Assembly: GCF_002887815.1 (NCBI RefSeq)
Contig: NZ_PDHO01000033.1
Coordinates: 1-50,705, forward strand
Source of the DNA: Mycobacterium sp. ENV421
GTDB taxonomy: Bacteria > Actinomycetota > Actinomycetes > Mycobacteriales > Mycobacteriaceae
DNA length: 50,705 nucleotides
Direction: 5' to 3'
In this document: positions 32,441-41,185 of the stretch, piece by piece
How the letters are laid out: every line of letters starts with the position of its first letter
How positions within the stretch are numbered: the stretch's first letter is position 1
Notes under the pieces: generated by a model
The model's database searches: none
What the model saw: only the letters and a program-made list of their open reading frames with translations
Told to the model about the DNA's origin: nothing
Position numbers and translations under genes: made by a program

Positions 32441-33823
32441 ATGGCTAGAGGCGCGTTCGGGCGAAGCGATGCTGAGATCGACCTCTTGGTCCGGGGCATG
32501 CGGTCCGGGATCGCGGTTGTGGGCTTCGGCTACATCGGCACGGTGATCGGGGCCGTTCTGGCTGACCGCGGCTGGCCGGTGACCGGTATCGACGTGCGAC
32601 AGCACGTGGTCGACGAGATCAACCAGGGCAAGAGCCACGTGCCGGAGCCCGGCCTCGGCGAGATCGTGGCGGAAAGCGTCCGGGTCGGCCGACTGCGCGC
32701 CACGACGGACTTCAGTGTCATCGCGGACAACGACTTCATCATCGTCACGGTCGGCACGCCGCTGGGGCCGGACTACGAGCCCATCGTCGACGACATCAAA
32801 GCGGCGGCGCGGGCGGTCGGCAAGCACCTGCGTCCAGGCCACCTCGTCATCCTGAAAAGCACCGTCCCACCCGACACCACCGAGACGCTCGTGCGGCCGA
32901 TCCTGGAAGAGGCGTCCGGGTTGAAGGCCGGGGACGATTTCGGGTTGGCGTTCTGTCCCGAGCGGCTAGCCGAAGGGCAGGCCATCCGGGAGCTCACCTC
33001 GATTCCCGTCGTGGTCGGCGCCGTCGATGAACGCAGCGCGCGCAGCTGCGCCACGCTCTGGCGCCACGCCCTCGGCTTGGAGTCCATCATCGTCGAGGAC
33101 CCGCGCACGGCCGAGATGGTCAAGCTCGCCGACAACCTCTGGATCGACCTCAACATCGCGATGGCGAACGAATTGGCCAAGGTGTGCGACCGTCTGGACA
33201 TGGACGTGCTGCAGGTGATCGCTGCGGCCAACTCGATGCCGAAGGGCACCCACAACGTCAACATCTTAATGCCGAGTATGGGCGTCGGCGGCTACTGCCT
33301 CACGAAGGACCCGTGGTTCGTCAACCACCTCGGCGAGACCGTGGGACTGGATCTGCAGGTGCCGAAGACATCTCGGACCGTCAACGACACGATGCCCGGC
33401 TATACCTACGGACTGCTCACCCAGCTGCTGGCCGATCAAGGCAAGACGATCGAGAACAGCAAGATCGCCGTCCTGGGCATCGCGTTCAAGAACAACACCG
33501 GTGACTGTCGGCTGACCCCGACCAAGTACGTCGTTGCGCTGCTTGAAGAGTCGGGATGCCAGCTCTCTGTCCACGACCCGTGGGTGCCCGACGAGGAAGC
33601 GCACACGGTGACGAAGGTTCCGCTGAGTCCGGACATCGAGTCCGCGGTCAAGGATGCCGATGCACTGGTTGTCCTTGCGGGACACCGGGAATTCCACCAG
33701 ATTCCGCTCGTCCGCCTCGCGGATCTGGCGGCCGACCGCTGCGTGTTTCTCGACGGGCGCAACAGCTTCGACCCTGCGGCCGCACGGGCGGCAGGGTTCA
33801 TCTATAAGGGGATAGGCCGCTAG
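32441..33823 (+). CDS. Nucleotide-sugar dehydrogenase (UDP-glucose / UDP-HexNAc 6-dehydrogenase family)
   Basis: About 460 residues. NAD-binding IAVVGFGYIGTVIGAVLADRG, VTVGTPLG, KSTVPPDTTE, the middle-domain FCPERLAEG, and GVGGYCLTKDPWF with the catalytic Cys are all present, so it should be active in the two-step oxidation of a C6 hydroxyl to a carboxylate. The GGYCLTKDP form lies closer to UDP-ManNAc/GlcNAc dehydrogenases than to the GGSCFPKD of UDP-glucose dehydrogenases, so the substrate is open. ATG 32441 is chosen; GTG 32420 upstream and ATG 32498 are alternatives. The next gene, 42 nt on, would process the uronic acid product. Confidence 0.88.
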   Translation: MARGAFGRSDAEIDLLVRGMRSGIAVVGFGYIGTVIGAVLADRGWPVTGIDVRQHVVDEINQGKSHVPEPGLGEIVAESVRVGRLRATTDFSVIADNDFIIVTVGTPLGPDYEPIVDDIKAAARAVGKHLRPGHLVILKSTVPPDTTETLVRPILEEASGLKAGDDFGLAFCPERLAEGQAIRELTSIPVVVGAVDERSARSCATLWRHALGLESIIVEDPRTAEMVKLADNLWIDLNIAMANELAKVCDRLDMDVLQVIAAANSMPKGTHNVNILMPSMGVGGYCLTKDPWFVNHLGETVGLDLQVPKTSRTVNDTMPGYTYGLLTQLLADQGKTIENSKIAVLGIAFKNNTGDCRLTPTKYVVALLEESGCQLSVHDPWVPDEEAHTVTKVPLSPDIESAVKDADALVVLAGHREFHQIPLVRLADLAADRCVFLDGRNSFDPAAARAAGFIYKGIGR

Positions 33824-33865
33824 CGGCTGGTCGTCTCCATCAACCGATAGAACGAAAGAGCAACT

Positions 33866-34855
33866 ATGTCCAATGTCGTCGTGACCGGCGGCTACGGCTT
33901 CATCGGATCGCATTTGGTGACCGCACTGCTGGAACGCGGAGATACTGTCACCATTTTCGACTTCGCGAAGAACACCCGTGACACCAGCATCGATTTCGAC
34001 AATCATCCCACCTTCCGGTTCGTGCAGGGCGATGTCACCGACCTGGCGGCGCTCGAAGAGGTGTTGACGCCGGACGTCGACACGGTGTTCCATCTCGCCG
34101 CGGTCGTCGGCGTCAAGAATTACATGGACGATCCGCTCCAAGTTCTCGACGTCAATGTGATCGGGACCCGCAACGTTCTGGAACTCAGCCACCGCAATGG
34201 AATTCGGGTGGTGTTCGCCAGTACGTCGGAAGTGTTCGGCAAGAACCCCAATCCGCCATGGGCCGAGGACCACGACCGCGTCCTCGGTTCGACCAAGACC
34301 GCGCGGTGGAGCTACAGCACCAGCAAGGGCATGGCCGAGCACTTGGTGTTCGCCATGCATGTCGCCCGCGGACTGCCGGTGACAGTGGTCCGCTATTTCA
34401 ATGTCTATGGGCCGCGCCAGAATCCGATCTTTGTCGTGTCGCAGACCGTGCACCGGATCCTCAACGGACGCCAGCCGTTGCTCTACGACTCGGGCGACCA
34501 GACCCGCTGCTTCACCTACGTCGACGACGCGGTTGCCGGCACCCTGCTGGCCGCTGACAGCGATGCGGCGATCGGGGAGGCGTTCAACGTCGGCAGCATG
34601 GTGGAGACGACCATGCGTGAGGCTGTCGATTTAGCGATCAAGATTGCCGCCGTCGAGGGGGTGTCGAGCGCCGAACCCGTCGACACGGCGGCGCATTTCG
34701 GCGGTCGCTATGAAGACATTCCCCGCCGTATCCCGGATTCGATCAAGGCGCAGCGAGAGCTGGGCTGGCGGCTGAAGATCGATGTCGAAGAAGGGATCCG
34801 CCGCACCATCGAGTGGGCGCGGGCGAACCCGTGGTACCTCAAAGAATCGGGCTAA
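33866..34855 (+). CDS. Extended SDR: NDP-uronate decarboxylase or epimerase
   Basis: A 329-residue extended SDR with VTGGYGFIGSHLV, HLAAVVGVKNYM, STSEVFG, WSYSTSKGMAEH (Tyr-x3-Lys) and RYFNVYGPRQ. The ARWSYSTSK context and the region before it resemble the UDP-glucuronate decarboxylase domain of ArnA and related UDP-xylose-forming enzymes, though a 4-epimerase is possible. Together with the preceding dehydrogenase it suggests supply of a pentose or epimerised uronic acid. AAAGAG is 6 nt before the ATG. Gaps of 42 nt upstream and 12 nt downstream indicate an operon with its neighbours. Confidence 0.82.
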   Translation: MSNVVVTGGYGFIGSHLVTALLERGDTVTIFDFAKNTRDTSIDFDNHPTFRFVQGDVTDLAALEEVLTPDVDTVFHLAAVVGVKNYMDDPLQVLDVNVIGTRNVLELSHRNGIRVVFASTSEVFGKNPNPPWAEDHDRVLGSTKTARWSYSTSKGMAEHLVFAMHVARGLPVTVVRYFNVYGPRQNPIFVVSQTVHRILNGRQPLLYDSGDQTRCFTYVDDAVAGTLLAADSDAAIGEAFNVGSMVETTMREAVDLAIKIAAVEGVSSAEPVDTAAHFGGRYEDIPRRIPDSIKAQRELGWRLKIDVEEGIRRTIEWARANPWYLKESG

Positions 34856-34867
34856 GGATCGATTCGA

Positions 34868-36076
34868 ATGACGACAGACCCCAAACTCGCCACTGACGGT
34901 GACCCCGCGGTTGCCGGCGGCAAGAGCCTCGGGAGTGTATTCGATCCTCGGGCAAACGCACTCAACGCCTGCCGACTGGCGATGGCCACAGGGGTCATCC
35001 TTTATCACTCCTGGCTGCTGACGGGCCGGCACCTGTCGTTCGCGCCGGCTCACCAGCTTCTCCGAGATGTGTGGGTCGACGGATTCTTCGCGATCTCAGG
35101 GTTTCTCATCACCTGGAGTTGGTTCAGACACCCACAGGTCCGCGAGTACTTCGTCGCGCGGGCGCTCCGCATTCTGCCCGGCCTGTGGTTCTGCCTGATC
35201 GTCACCGCCTTCGTGATAGCACCGATCGGAGTGGCCATCCAGGGTGGCTCGGCAGGCAAGTTACTCCTGTCGCGTGCGCCCTTCGAGTACGTCGTCGGCA
35301 ACCTCGGAGTGATGCTCACCCAGCAGGGCGTCGGGGGTACACCGAGTGGCATCCCGGTGTCCGGGGTGTGGAACGGCTCGCTCTGGACGCTGATCTGGGA
35401 AGTGCTGTGCTACATCGCTGTTGCGGTGTTCGGTGTGGTGGGGTTTCTGCGCCGGAAGTGGTTCATTCCCGCGTTGTTCGCTTTGACGCTGTTGTGGTCG
35501 ATGAGTCTGCCGGCATGGAGTGTCTTCGCGGACCTGGCTGAGACGCAGCAGAAGATGGACCCGGCCACCGCAGCGCTGTTCGTGCAGGCGATCGTCGCGC
35601 GCTTCGCGCTGATGTTCTGGGCCGGAGCACTGATTTATGAGTTCCGGAATGCGATCCCGGCCAGATGGTCACTTGTGGCGCTCAGCGTCGTTATCGGTTT
35701 GGCGGCGAGCTTCTTGCCCAATTACCGGCTGCTCGCGGCCATTCCTTTGGCCTACGCCGTCATCGTCACAGGCGCGCTCATCAAGAACAAGCGACTAAGA
35801 CTGCGGACGGACTTTTCCTACGGCGTCTATGTATATGCATGGCCGATCCAGCAGTTGCTGGTCATGTCTGGACTCGCATTTCTCAACCCGATTGTGTTCG
35901 CGATGGTCGCTACCGCGGTCACCGTGCCACTCGCCGCGGTGAGCTGGTTCCTTGTCGAGAAGCCCGCGGTTTCTCTCAAGCGTCGTTATGAGCAGAGGAG
36001 ACGCGCGGCCGTTGGGGGATCGGAAGATGGATTCGGGGAGCTGATTGCGCAGAACTCGAAGGAGGCACCGCAATGA
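34868..36076 (+). CDS. Membrane O-acyltransferase (acyltransferase-3 family, Atf-like)
   Basis: A 402-residue polytopic membrane protein with about ten TM helices. It shows the acyltransferase-3 features: an early RLAMATGVILYHSW with the catalytic-region His, VWVDGFFAISGFLI and YFVARALRILPGLW. Relatives acetylate or acylate sugars; in GPL loci Atf1 acetylates the deoxytalose. The ATG at 34868 lies 12 nt after the SDR stop. Its stop overlaps the start of glycosyltransferase 3 (ATGA), so both are translationally coupled and probably modify the same sugar. It lacks the SGNH extension of the two other acyltransferases in the window. Confidence 0.88.
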   Translation: MTTDPKLATDGDPAVAGGKSLGSVFDPRANALNACRLAMATGVILYHSWLLTGRHLSFAPAHQLLRDVWVDGFFAISGFLITWSWFRHPQVREYFVARALRILPGLWFCLIVTAFVIAPIGVAIQGGSAGKLLLSRAPFEYVVGNLGVMLTQQGVGGTPSGIPVSGVWNGSLWTLIWEVLCYIAVAVFGVVGFLRRKWFIPALFALTLLWSMSLPAWSVFADLAETQQKMDPATAALFVQAIVARFALMFWAGALIYEFRNAIPARWSLVALSVVIGLAASFLPNYRLLAAIPLAYAVIVTGALIKNKRLRLRTDFSYGVYVYAWPIQQLLVMSGLAFLNPIVFAMVATAVTVPLAAVSWFLVEKPAVSLKRRYEQRRRAAVGGSEDGFGELIAQNSKEAPQ

Positions 36077-37350
36077 AGATTGCGCTAGCAACCTATGGAA
36101 CTCGTGGTGATGTCGAGCCGTCACTGGCTGTCGGCTGCGAGTTGATGCGCCGAGGCCACGATGTGCGGGTGGCTGTCCCACCCGACCAGGTCGGCTTAGC
36201 CGAAGCGGCGGGGTTCAGCGCTGTTCCGTACGGACCGGATTCCCAGAAGGCTCTGGCTTCGAACTCCGGGGCAAACCTTTATGGCGAATCGACATACCGC
36301 CCCTGGCAGGTAAGGACACTGCACAAGCTGTACAGCGAAGACTGGGAATTCTCCATGCGCTGCCGGCGCGAACTTAATACGGCATTGATGACACTCGCCG
36401 AGGGTGCGGACGTACTGTTCCACGGCCAAGTTTTCGAGGACCTCGCCGCCAACGTCGCCGAGTACTACGACATCCCGATGGTGACACTGCATTACATTCC
36501 GCTGCGACCCAACGGTCAGTTCCTGTGGTTCCTACCACCAGCGTTGAGCCGGATGGCAATGAGCTCCTTCTGGTGGTTGACGTCGCGAGTGGCCGGCAAC
36601 GCGGAAAAGGGGCAGCGCCGTGAACTGGGTCTGCCGAAGGACTCGCGTGCCGCGACGCGGCGGATCACCGACCGGGGATCGCTCGAGCTCCAGGCTTACG
36701 ACGAAGTGTGTTTCCCCGGTCTCGCAACCGAATGGGCGAGGTGGAAGGAGCAGCGGTCTTTTGTCGGGACCCTGACGCTGGAGATGCCGACGAATGCCGA
36801 TGAGGAGGTCGAGTCGTGGATCGCCGCGGGCAGCCCGCCGATCTGCTTCGCGTTCGGCAGTATGGCGCTGAAGTCACCGGCCGACACGATCGCCATGATC
36901 AGCGAGGTGTGTGGACAGCTGGGCGAGCGGGCATTGGTCTGTGCGGGGTCGAGTGGATTCAGCACGGATACGTATGCCGAACACGTCAAGGTGGTCGAGA
37001 CGATGAACTACGCGACGGTCTTTCCGGGATGTCGTGCGGTTGTTCACCACGGCGGTGCCGGCACGATGGCGGCCGCGCTCCGAGCTGGTATTCCACACCT
37101 GGTCCTGTGGTCGGCGCCAGACCGGCGGATGCGGGGAGCTGCCATCACGCGCCTGAAAGTAGGTACAGCCCGGCGCTTTTTGGCACTCAGCAGCAAGACG
37201 CTGGTCTCAGATCTTCGGCAGATCCTCGCGCCGGAGTATCTCGATCGGGCTCGCGCCGCCGCGACGCAGATGCGGACATCTATTGCAAGTGCCTCAGCTG
37301 CAGCAGATTTCATGGAGGCCTTCGCCGGATGTCAGGCGTCCTCGCAGTAG
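36073..37350 (+). CDS. GT-B glycosyltransferase (GT1, GPL Gtf family), paralogue 3
   Basis: A 425-residue paralogue with MKIALATYGTRGDVEPSLAVGCEL, ICFAFGSMALKSP and VHHGGAGTMAAALRAGIP. A strong AAGGAGG precedes the ATG, within the acyltransferase coding end, and start and stop overlap. It closes the block of sugar-nucleotide and acyltransferase genes, and converges on the OafA-SGNH gene with only 12 nt between stops. It probably adds a sugar made or acylated by this block. Confidence 0.92.
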   Translation: MKIALATYGTRGDVEPSLAVGCELMRRGHDVRVAVPPDQVGLAEAAGFSAVPYGPDSQKALASNSGANLYGESTYRPWQVRTLHKLYSEDWEFSMRCRRELNTALMTLAEGADVLFHGQVFEDLAANVAEYYDIPMVTLHYIPLRPNGQFLWFLPPALSRMAMSSFWWLTSRVAGNAEKGQRRELGLPKDSRAATRRITDRGSLELQAYDEVCFPGLATEWARWKEQRSFVGTLTLEMPTNADEEVESWIAAGSPPICFAFGSMALKSPADTIAMISEVCGQLGERALVCAGSSGFSTDTYAEHVKVVETMNYATVFPGCRAVVHHGGAGTMAAALRAGIPHLVLWSAPDRRMRGAAITRLKVGTARRFLALSSKTLVSDLRQILAPEYLDRARAAATQMRTSIASASAAADFMEAFAGCQASSQ

Positions 37351-37362
37351 CCTGTCGAGAAC

Positions 37363-39567
37363 TTATTGGGCTAGCGCGCGCTGTGCCAATGCCGCTATGA
37401 CAGGTGCCAGCGCCCGGGAGTATTCGGACGTGATGTGCGTCCAGTCGGGGTAGACCAGGGTATCGCCGACAACGACGGGGCACAGGTCTGCGGTGCAGAA
37501 CAGGTCGGTGACGTCGGCGTATTGTCCGCCGCCGGCCCGGGTGGCGGCAGCCTCGGCGACGATGCCGGATTCGTTGACCGCGCTTGATCGTCGGGGCGTA
37601 CAGGCGGCGACGTCATCGAGGTGGCCGGATAGGCAGATCGGCACGTCGGTGTGCGGATCTGGGACTGGTCCGAGCACCAGTACCTGCGCGCCGGTGCTTC
37701 GCAATTCTTGGACGAGCCGGGTCAAATTGGCGAGCCAGACAGAATCGTACGAGTGGAAACCTGACTGTCCCTCGAACCCGCCGCCGCTCGCGCCGTAGCC
37801 GCGCCACATGCTGACCACGACCAGCTTCGGACGCTCCGCTTGCAGTCGGGTGAGGATCTCGTGCCGCCACTCGTCGCACTTGTCGATACTCAACGCCAGC
37901 CGATGCATCGGATTGGTGAATGACGGTGATGCCATCAGCGGGCACGCCGATTTGGATAGCGTCTCCAACCGCCAGTGTTGCTGCTCGGCAGCAGCCCGGA
38001 AGGCGGGGTGCCACATCGCGGCGTGCGAGTCACCGACGATCGCAACGGTCGTCGACGAGGAGAGGTCGCCGGTCGCACACTCAGGCTGGCCGCCTTCAAA
38101 GGGCATGCGCATGCAGCCGTTGAGCTTCAGGGACCTCAGCTCGGCGGAGGCGTCAGCCAGCGAAGGTGTCAGGTTGGCGGGAACCGCCGTCAGGTCTTTT
38201 GAGGCCGCGAGCGCAGCATGCACTTGGGCGACGGTCTGACGGAATACGGCGTCGTAGGCGTTTGCGTCCGCTCCTGCGGGGACGGACCCGGCGGTGAACG
38301 TCGGTGTCTTTCCGGGGGCGCCGCGTCCGATTGGGTGAGGGACGAACAGCGTGAGGGCGACGCCGGCGGCGACGGCGGCGACGGTGGCCGCCGCGCCCAG
38401 ACCGAGGCTGCGCCACGGCGAATTACGGATTCTCGGGGCGAATCGCAGCGGGTTCTCGAGATACCGCAACGTAAACCAGGCGAGCAATCCCGATAGCAAC
38501 GCGGCTGTCAACCGACCGGCCAAACTCAGGGAATGGCCCAGCAGGGCCGGTGTCAGGATGAGTACCGGCCAATGCCACAGATACCAGGAGTACGAGATCC
38601 GGCCGATCGCGCGCATCGGCTGCAGTCCCAACAGCTTCCCGCAGCCGTCGGCGGGTGCGGCGCAGCCGGCGCCGATGATGAGCGCGGCACCGAGTGTGGG
38701 AAGCAGTGCGGCAACCCCGGGGAACGGGGTGGTCGGGGTAAACCAGACGCAGGCCAGCAGGATCAGGACCAAACCGGTCCAGCCCGCGACCGAGGCAGAT
38801 CGAGGTGACAGCCGGCGCCACTGGGTGGTGGTGAGCGCGACCACCCCTCCGACGGCCAACTGCCAGGCCCTGGTCGGCAGCGAAAAGAACGCGGCGGCAG
38901 GCATCACATAGGTGACCACCAGCGACAGCAAGAACGACGTGATGGACACGATGACGAGTACCACCAGGAACGGACGATGCGAGGAGGTGGCGGCGATTCT
39001 CGTGCGGTTGTGTGTCCGTCGGATCAACCATGCGGTGAGCAGGATCAGCGGTGCCCACACCAGGTAGAACTGTTCCTCGACGCCTAAGGACCAGTAGTGC
39101 AGAAACGGCGACTGCGGTAGGTGACCGCCGAAGTAGTCGCCGCCGCGGGCAACGAACCAGTAGTTGCCAACGTACAGGGCGCTGGTGATTCCGTCTTGGA
39201 GAGCAGTGGTGGCCTGCAGAGGGGGTAACAGGACCGCGGACGCGATCATCGTGACGATGCCAACCGCTGCCGAGGCGGGAAGAAGACGGCGGGCGCGAGC
39301 CCCGTAGAAGCTGCGCAGCCGAACGGTGCCGGTGGTATTGGCTTCGCGCCAGAGCAATCCGGTGATCAAAAAGCCGGAGATGACGAAGAACACGTCCACG
39401 CCGACGTATCCGCCACCCACGCCCGGCATCTCGGCGTGAAAGAGGACGACGGCGACTACCGCGATAGCGCGCAGGCCCTCGATGTCCGCACGGAATCGCG
39501 ACTGCGCAGACTGTCCGCTCTGCTGCTGGTTGGAGGCGCTGACGCTGTCGGCCTGGTGCACGATCAC
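37363..39567 (-). CDS. OafA/YrhL-type acyltransferase with C-terminal SGNH domain, paralogue 1
   Basis: A 734-residue two-domain membrane protein. Residues about 25-385 form the acyltransferase-3 membrane domain (DIEGLRAIAVVAVVLFHA, YVGVDVFFVISGFLITGLL, FLHYWSLGVEEQFYLVW). The C-terminal part, outside the membrane, is SGNH-like: IVGDSHAAMW (Ser near residue 514) and YPDWTHIT with the Asp-x-x-His pair. Such proteins O-acetylate or O-acylate extracytoplasmic glycans and glycolipids. The GTG at 39567 is the first start; GTG two codons later is possible. It lies 65 nt after drrC on the same strand, so may be the last gene of that operon. A close paralogue is at 43306-45504. Confidence 0.9.
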   Translation of the reverse strand: MIVHQADSVSASNQQQSGQSAQSRFRADIEGLRAIAVVAVVLFHAEMPGVGGGYVGVDVFFVISGFLITGLLWREANTTGTVRLRSFYGARARRLLPASAAVGIVTMIASAVLLPPLQATTALQDGITSALYVGNYWFVARGGDYFGGHLPQSPFLHYWSLGVEEQFYLVWAPLILLTAWLIRRTHNRTRIAATSSHRPFLVVLVIVSITSFLLSLVVTYVMPAAAFFSLPTRAWQLAVGGVVALTTTQWRRLSPRSASVAGWTGLVLILLACVWFTPTTPFPGVAALLPTLGAALIIGAGCAAPADGCGKLLGLQPMRAIGRISYSWYLWHWPVLILTPALLGHSLSLAGRLTAALLSGLLAWFTLRYLENPLRFAPRIRNSPWRSLGLGAAATVAAVAAGVALTLFVPHPIGRGAPGKTPTFTAGSVPAGADANAYDAVFRQTVAQVHAALAASKDLTAVPANLTPSLADASAELRSLKLNGCMRMPFEGGQPECATGDLSSSTTVAIVGDSHAAMWHPAFRAAAEQQHWRLETLSKSACPLMASPSFTNPMHRLALSIDKCDEWRHEILTRLQAERPKLVVVSMWRGYGASGGGFEGQSGFHSYDSVWLANLTRLVQELRSTGAQVLVLGPVPDPHTDVPICLSGHLDDVAACTPRRSSAVNESGIVAEAAATRAGGGQYADVTDLFCTADLCPVVVGDTLVYPDWTHITSEYSRALAPVIAALAQRALAQ

Positions 39568-39632
39568 TCTTTCAATGGGCTGCGTAACAGGGCTGGTTGT
39601 GTCGGCGGCCTTCTAGGGCTTGCTGCTTCGTG

Positions 39633-40433
39633 TCAACCGCGAGCGCCCCCGGACTCAGCTGCGGCACGGTAGCCGCGGACGGCCAGCGGCCCGACGACGG
39701 CGGCCGTGACAACCGTCCAGATCAGACCTATGAGTAAAGGAGCCACCGGAAGACCGCCCTGGGCCAGCGTCCGCATGGACTCAACAATCGGCTCCATCGG
39801 TTGTAGCCGTAGGAGTGGCCACATCCACGAGGGCAACGATTCGACAGGCGGGGAGCCCGAGCTGGCGAAGACTGCTGTGATCGCCGGCAGTCCTAGCCAG
39901 ATAAGCATCGTTCCGTCCTTGGCGCGCACCGCGATTGCGATCACCGCCATCGAGAAGGAGATGACCACCAACATCGGCACAAGCAGGAAAAGGAGGAAGT
40001 TGAGCACCCCGCCGTGGAAGCGGAGGCCGAGTCCAAGTCCGACGGCGGTGATGACGACCGTGCTCACCAACGTCCGCACCGCCTCGGCCATCAGCCGGCC
40101 GGCGAGGGGGCTGGCGCGGTGCACTGGCAACGCCCAAAATTGGCTGAGCAGTCCGCGATCGCGTTCTAGCGGCAGGGTGAGGCCGGCCGCAAGCGCTCCG
40201 GAGAACGCGCCGGCGATTGCACACGTCGGGACCAGTCCGTACAGACTGTCGGTGCCGGTCATTCGCAAGATCGACTTGCCAACTAGCAGATAGTAGGTGA
40301 TCAGCAGAAACGCTGGGAACAGTACTGATTGGATCGGGACTAGCGGCGAGCGGCGCCAGTGGGTCAGCAGCTGGCCGGCGAATACTAGGCTCTCGTTGAT
40401 CAGTGAGCTTCGCACCGGCTGGTTGTCGGTCAC
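39633..40433 (-). CDS. drrC: ABC-2 type transporter permease (DrrC-like)
   Basis: A 266-residue integral membrane protein with about six TM helices and the ABC-2 permease layout, including GALAAGLTLPLERDRGLLSQF (cytoplasmic coupling region) and WMWPLLRLQPMEPIVESMR. The GTG at 40433 overlaps the drrB stop (GTGA). The reading frame is open further upstream but only as a shadow of drrB. In mycobacterial GPL and PDIM loci, DrrB and DrrC are the two permeases acting with the DrrA ATPase in lipid export. Confidence 0.85.
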   Translation of the reverse strand: MTDNQPVRSSLINESLVFAGQLLTHWRRSPLVPIQSVLFPAFLLITYYLLVGKSILRMTGTDSLYGLVPTCAIAGAFSGALAAGLTLPLERDRGLLSQFWALPVHRASPLAGRLMAEAVRTLVSTVVITAVGLGLGLRFHGGVLNFLLFLLVPMLVVISFSMAVIAIAVRAKDGTMLIWLGLPAITAVFASSGSPPVESLPSWMWPLLRLQPMEPIVESMRTLAQGGLPVAPLLIGLIWTVVTAAVVGPLAVRGYRAAAESGGARG

Positions 40434-41185
40434 TGTGTACGCCCCTGCATTCGCGCTGTGAGTGCCCCGAATACCACCAACAGCCCGACGCACCACGCCA
40501 AGGAGGCCGCGACGCTGCCGATCGCGACGTGGCCGGCGGCGACACCTCGGAGGGTCTCGGTCATCAGCGAAACCGGTTGATACTGCACGAATCCGTGCAG
40601 CCAGTTCGGAAACGAGTCGATTGGCGCCATTCCGGTGGACAACATCACGAGGAGGAACTGCGGAACCAGCAGAACCTGGCTCGAGCCGCCGTCCCTGGCG
40701 ATCGAAGCCCCGGAGACCCACACGCCCGTAGTGTCCGCAGCCAGCGACAGCGACAGCGTCAACAGCAGAACCAGAGCCGTGAAAGCCGCGAGGAAACCGG
40801 GACCGCCGATCATCCTGAAGCCGAAGGCATATCCGACGGCGAACGTGGCGACCAACGCGATCGCTCCGCGGAGGAGGCAGTACAGCATGCGAGCTGTCAG
40901 CGGTGCCCACTGGGAGAACGGCAATGTTCGGAGCCGAATCCCTAGCTCCGACTGATGGTCTCGGCTCGCCCGGTCAACAGTCGTCAGCGCACCGAGCAGA
41001 GTCACCTGCACGATGATGACCGGTAAGAGATATTGCGAGTAGCCAATCCCGCCGGTGTCAATGACATTGCGAAGCGCCAGGTTGAATATGACAAAGTTGC
41101 CCGCCGGCGCCAGAACTGCGAACGGCAGGTCGCTGCGCAATGTGTTCCGGACGATGCGTTCGGTGAGAACACCAACCGCTGTCAC
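40430..41185 (-). CDS. drrB: ABC-2 type transporter permease (DrrB-like)
   Basis: A 251-residue polytopic permease with DRASRDHQSELGIRLRTLPFSQW (coupling helix region) and several TM helices, ending in a GxLTARMQGRTQ tail. The GTG at 41185 overlaps the drrA stop, and its stop overlaps the drrC start, giving a tightly coupled drrA-drrB-drrC set. It forms, with DrrC, the membrane part of a daunorubicin-resistance-type exporter; the lipid substrate is inferred from context. Confidence 0.85.
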   Translation of the reverse strand: MTAVGVLTERIVRNTLRSDLPFAVLAPAGNFVIFNLALRNVIDTGGIGYSQYLLPVIIVQVTLLGALTTVDRASRDHQSELGIRLRTLPFSQWAPLTARMLYCLLRGAIALVATFAVGYAFGFRMIGGPGFLAAFTALVLLLTLSLSLAADTTGVWVSGASIARDGGSSQVLLVPQFLLVMLSTGMAPIDSFPNWLHGFVQYQPVSLMTETLRGVAAGHVAIGSVAASLAWCVGLLVVFGALTARMQGRTQ

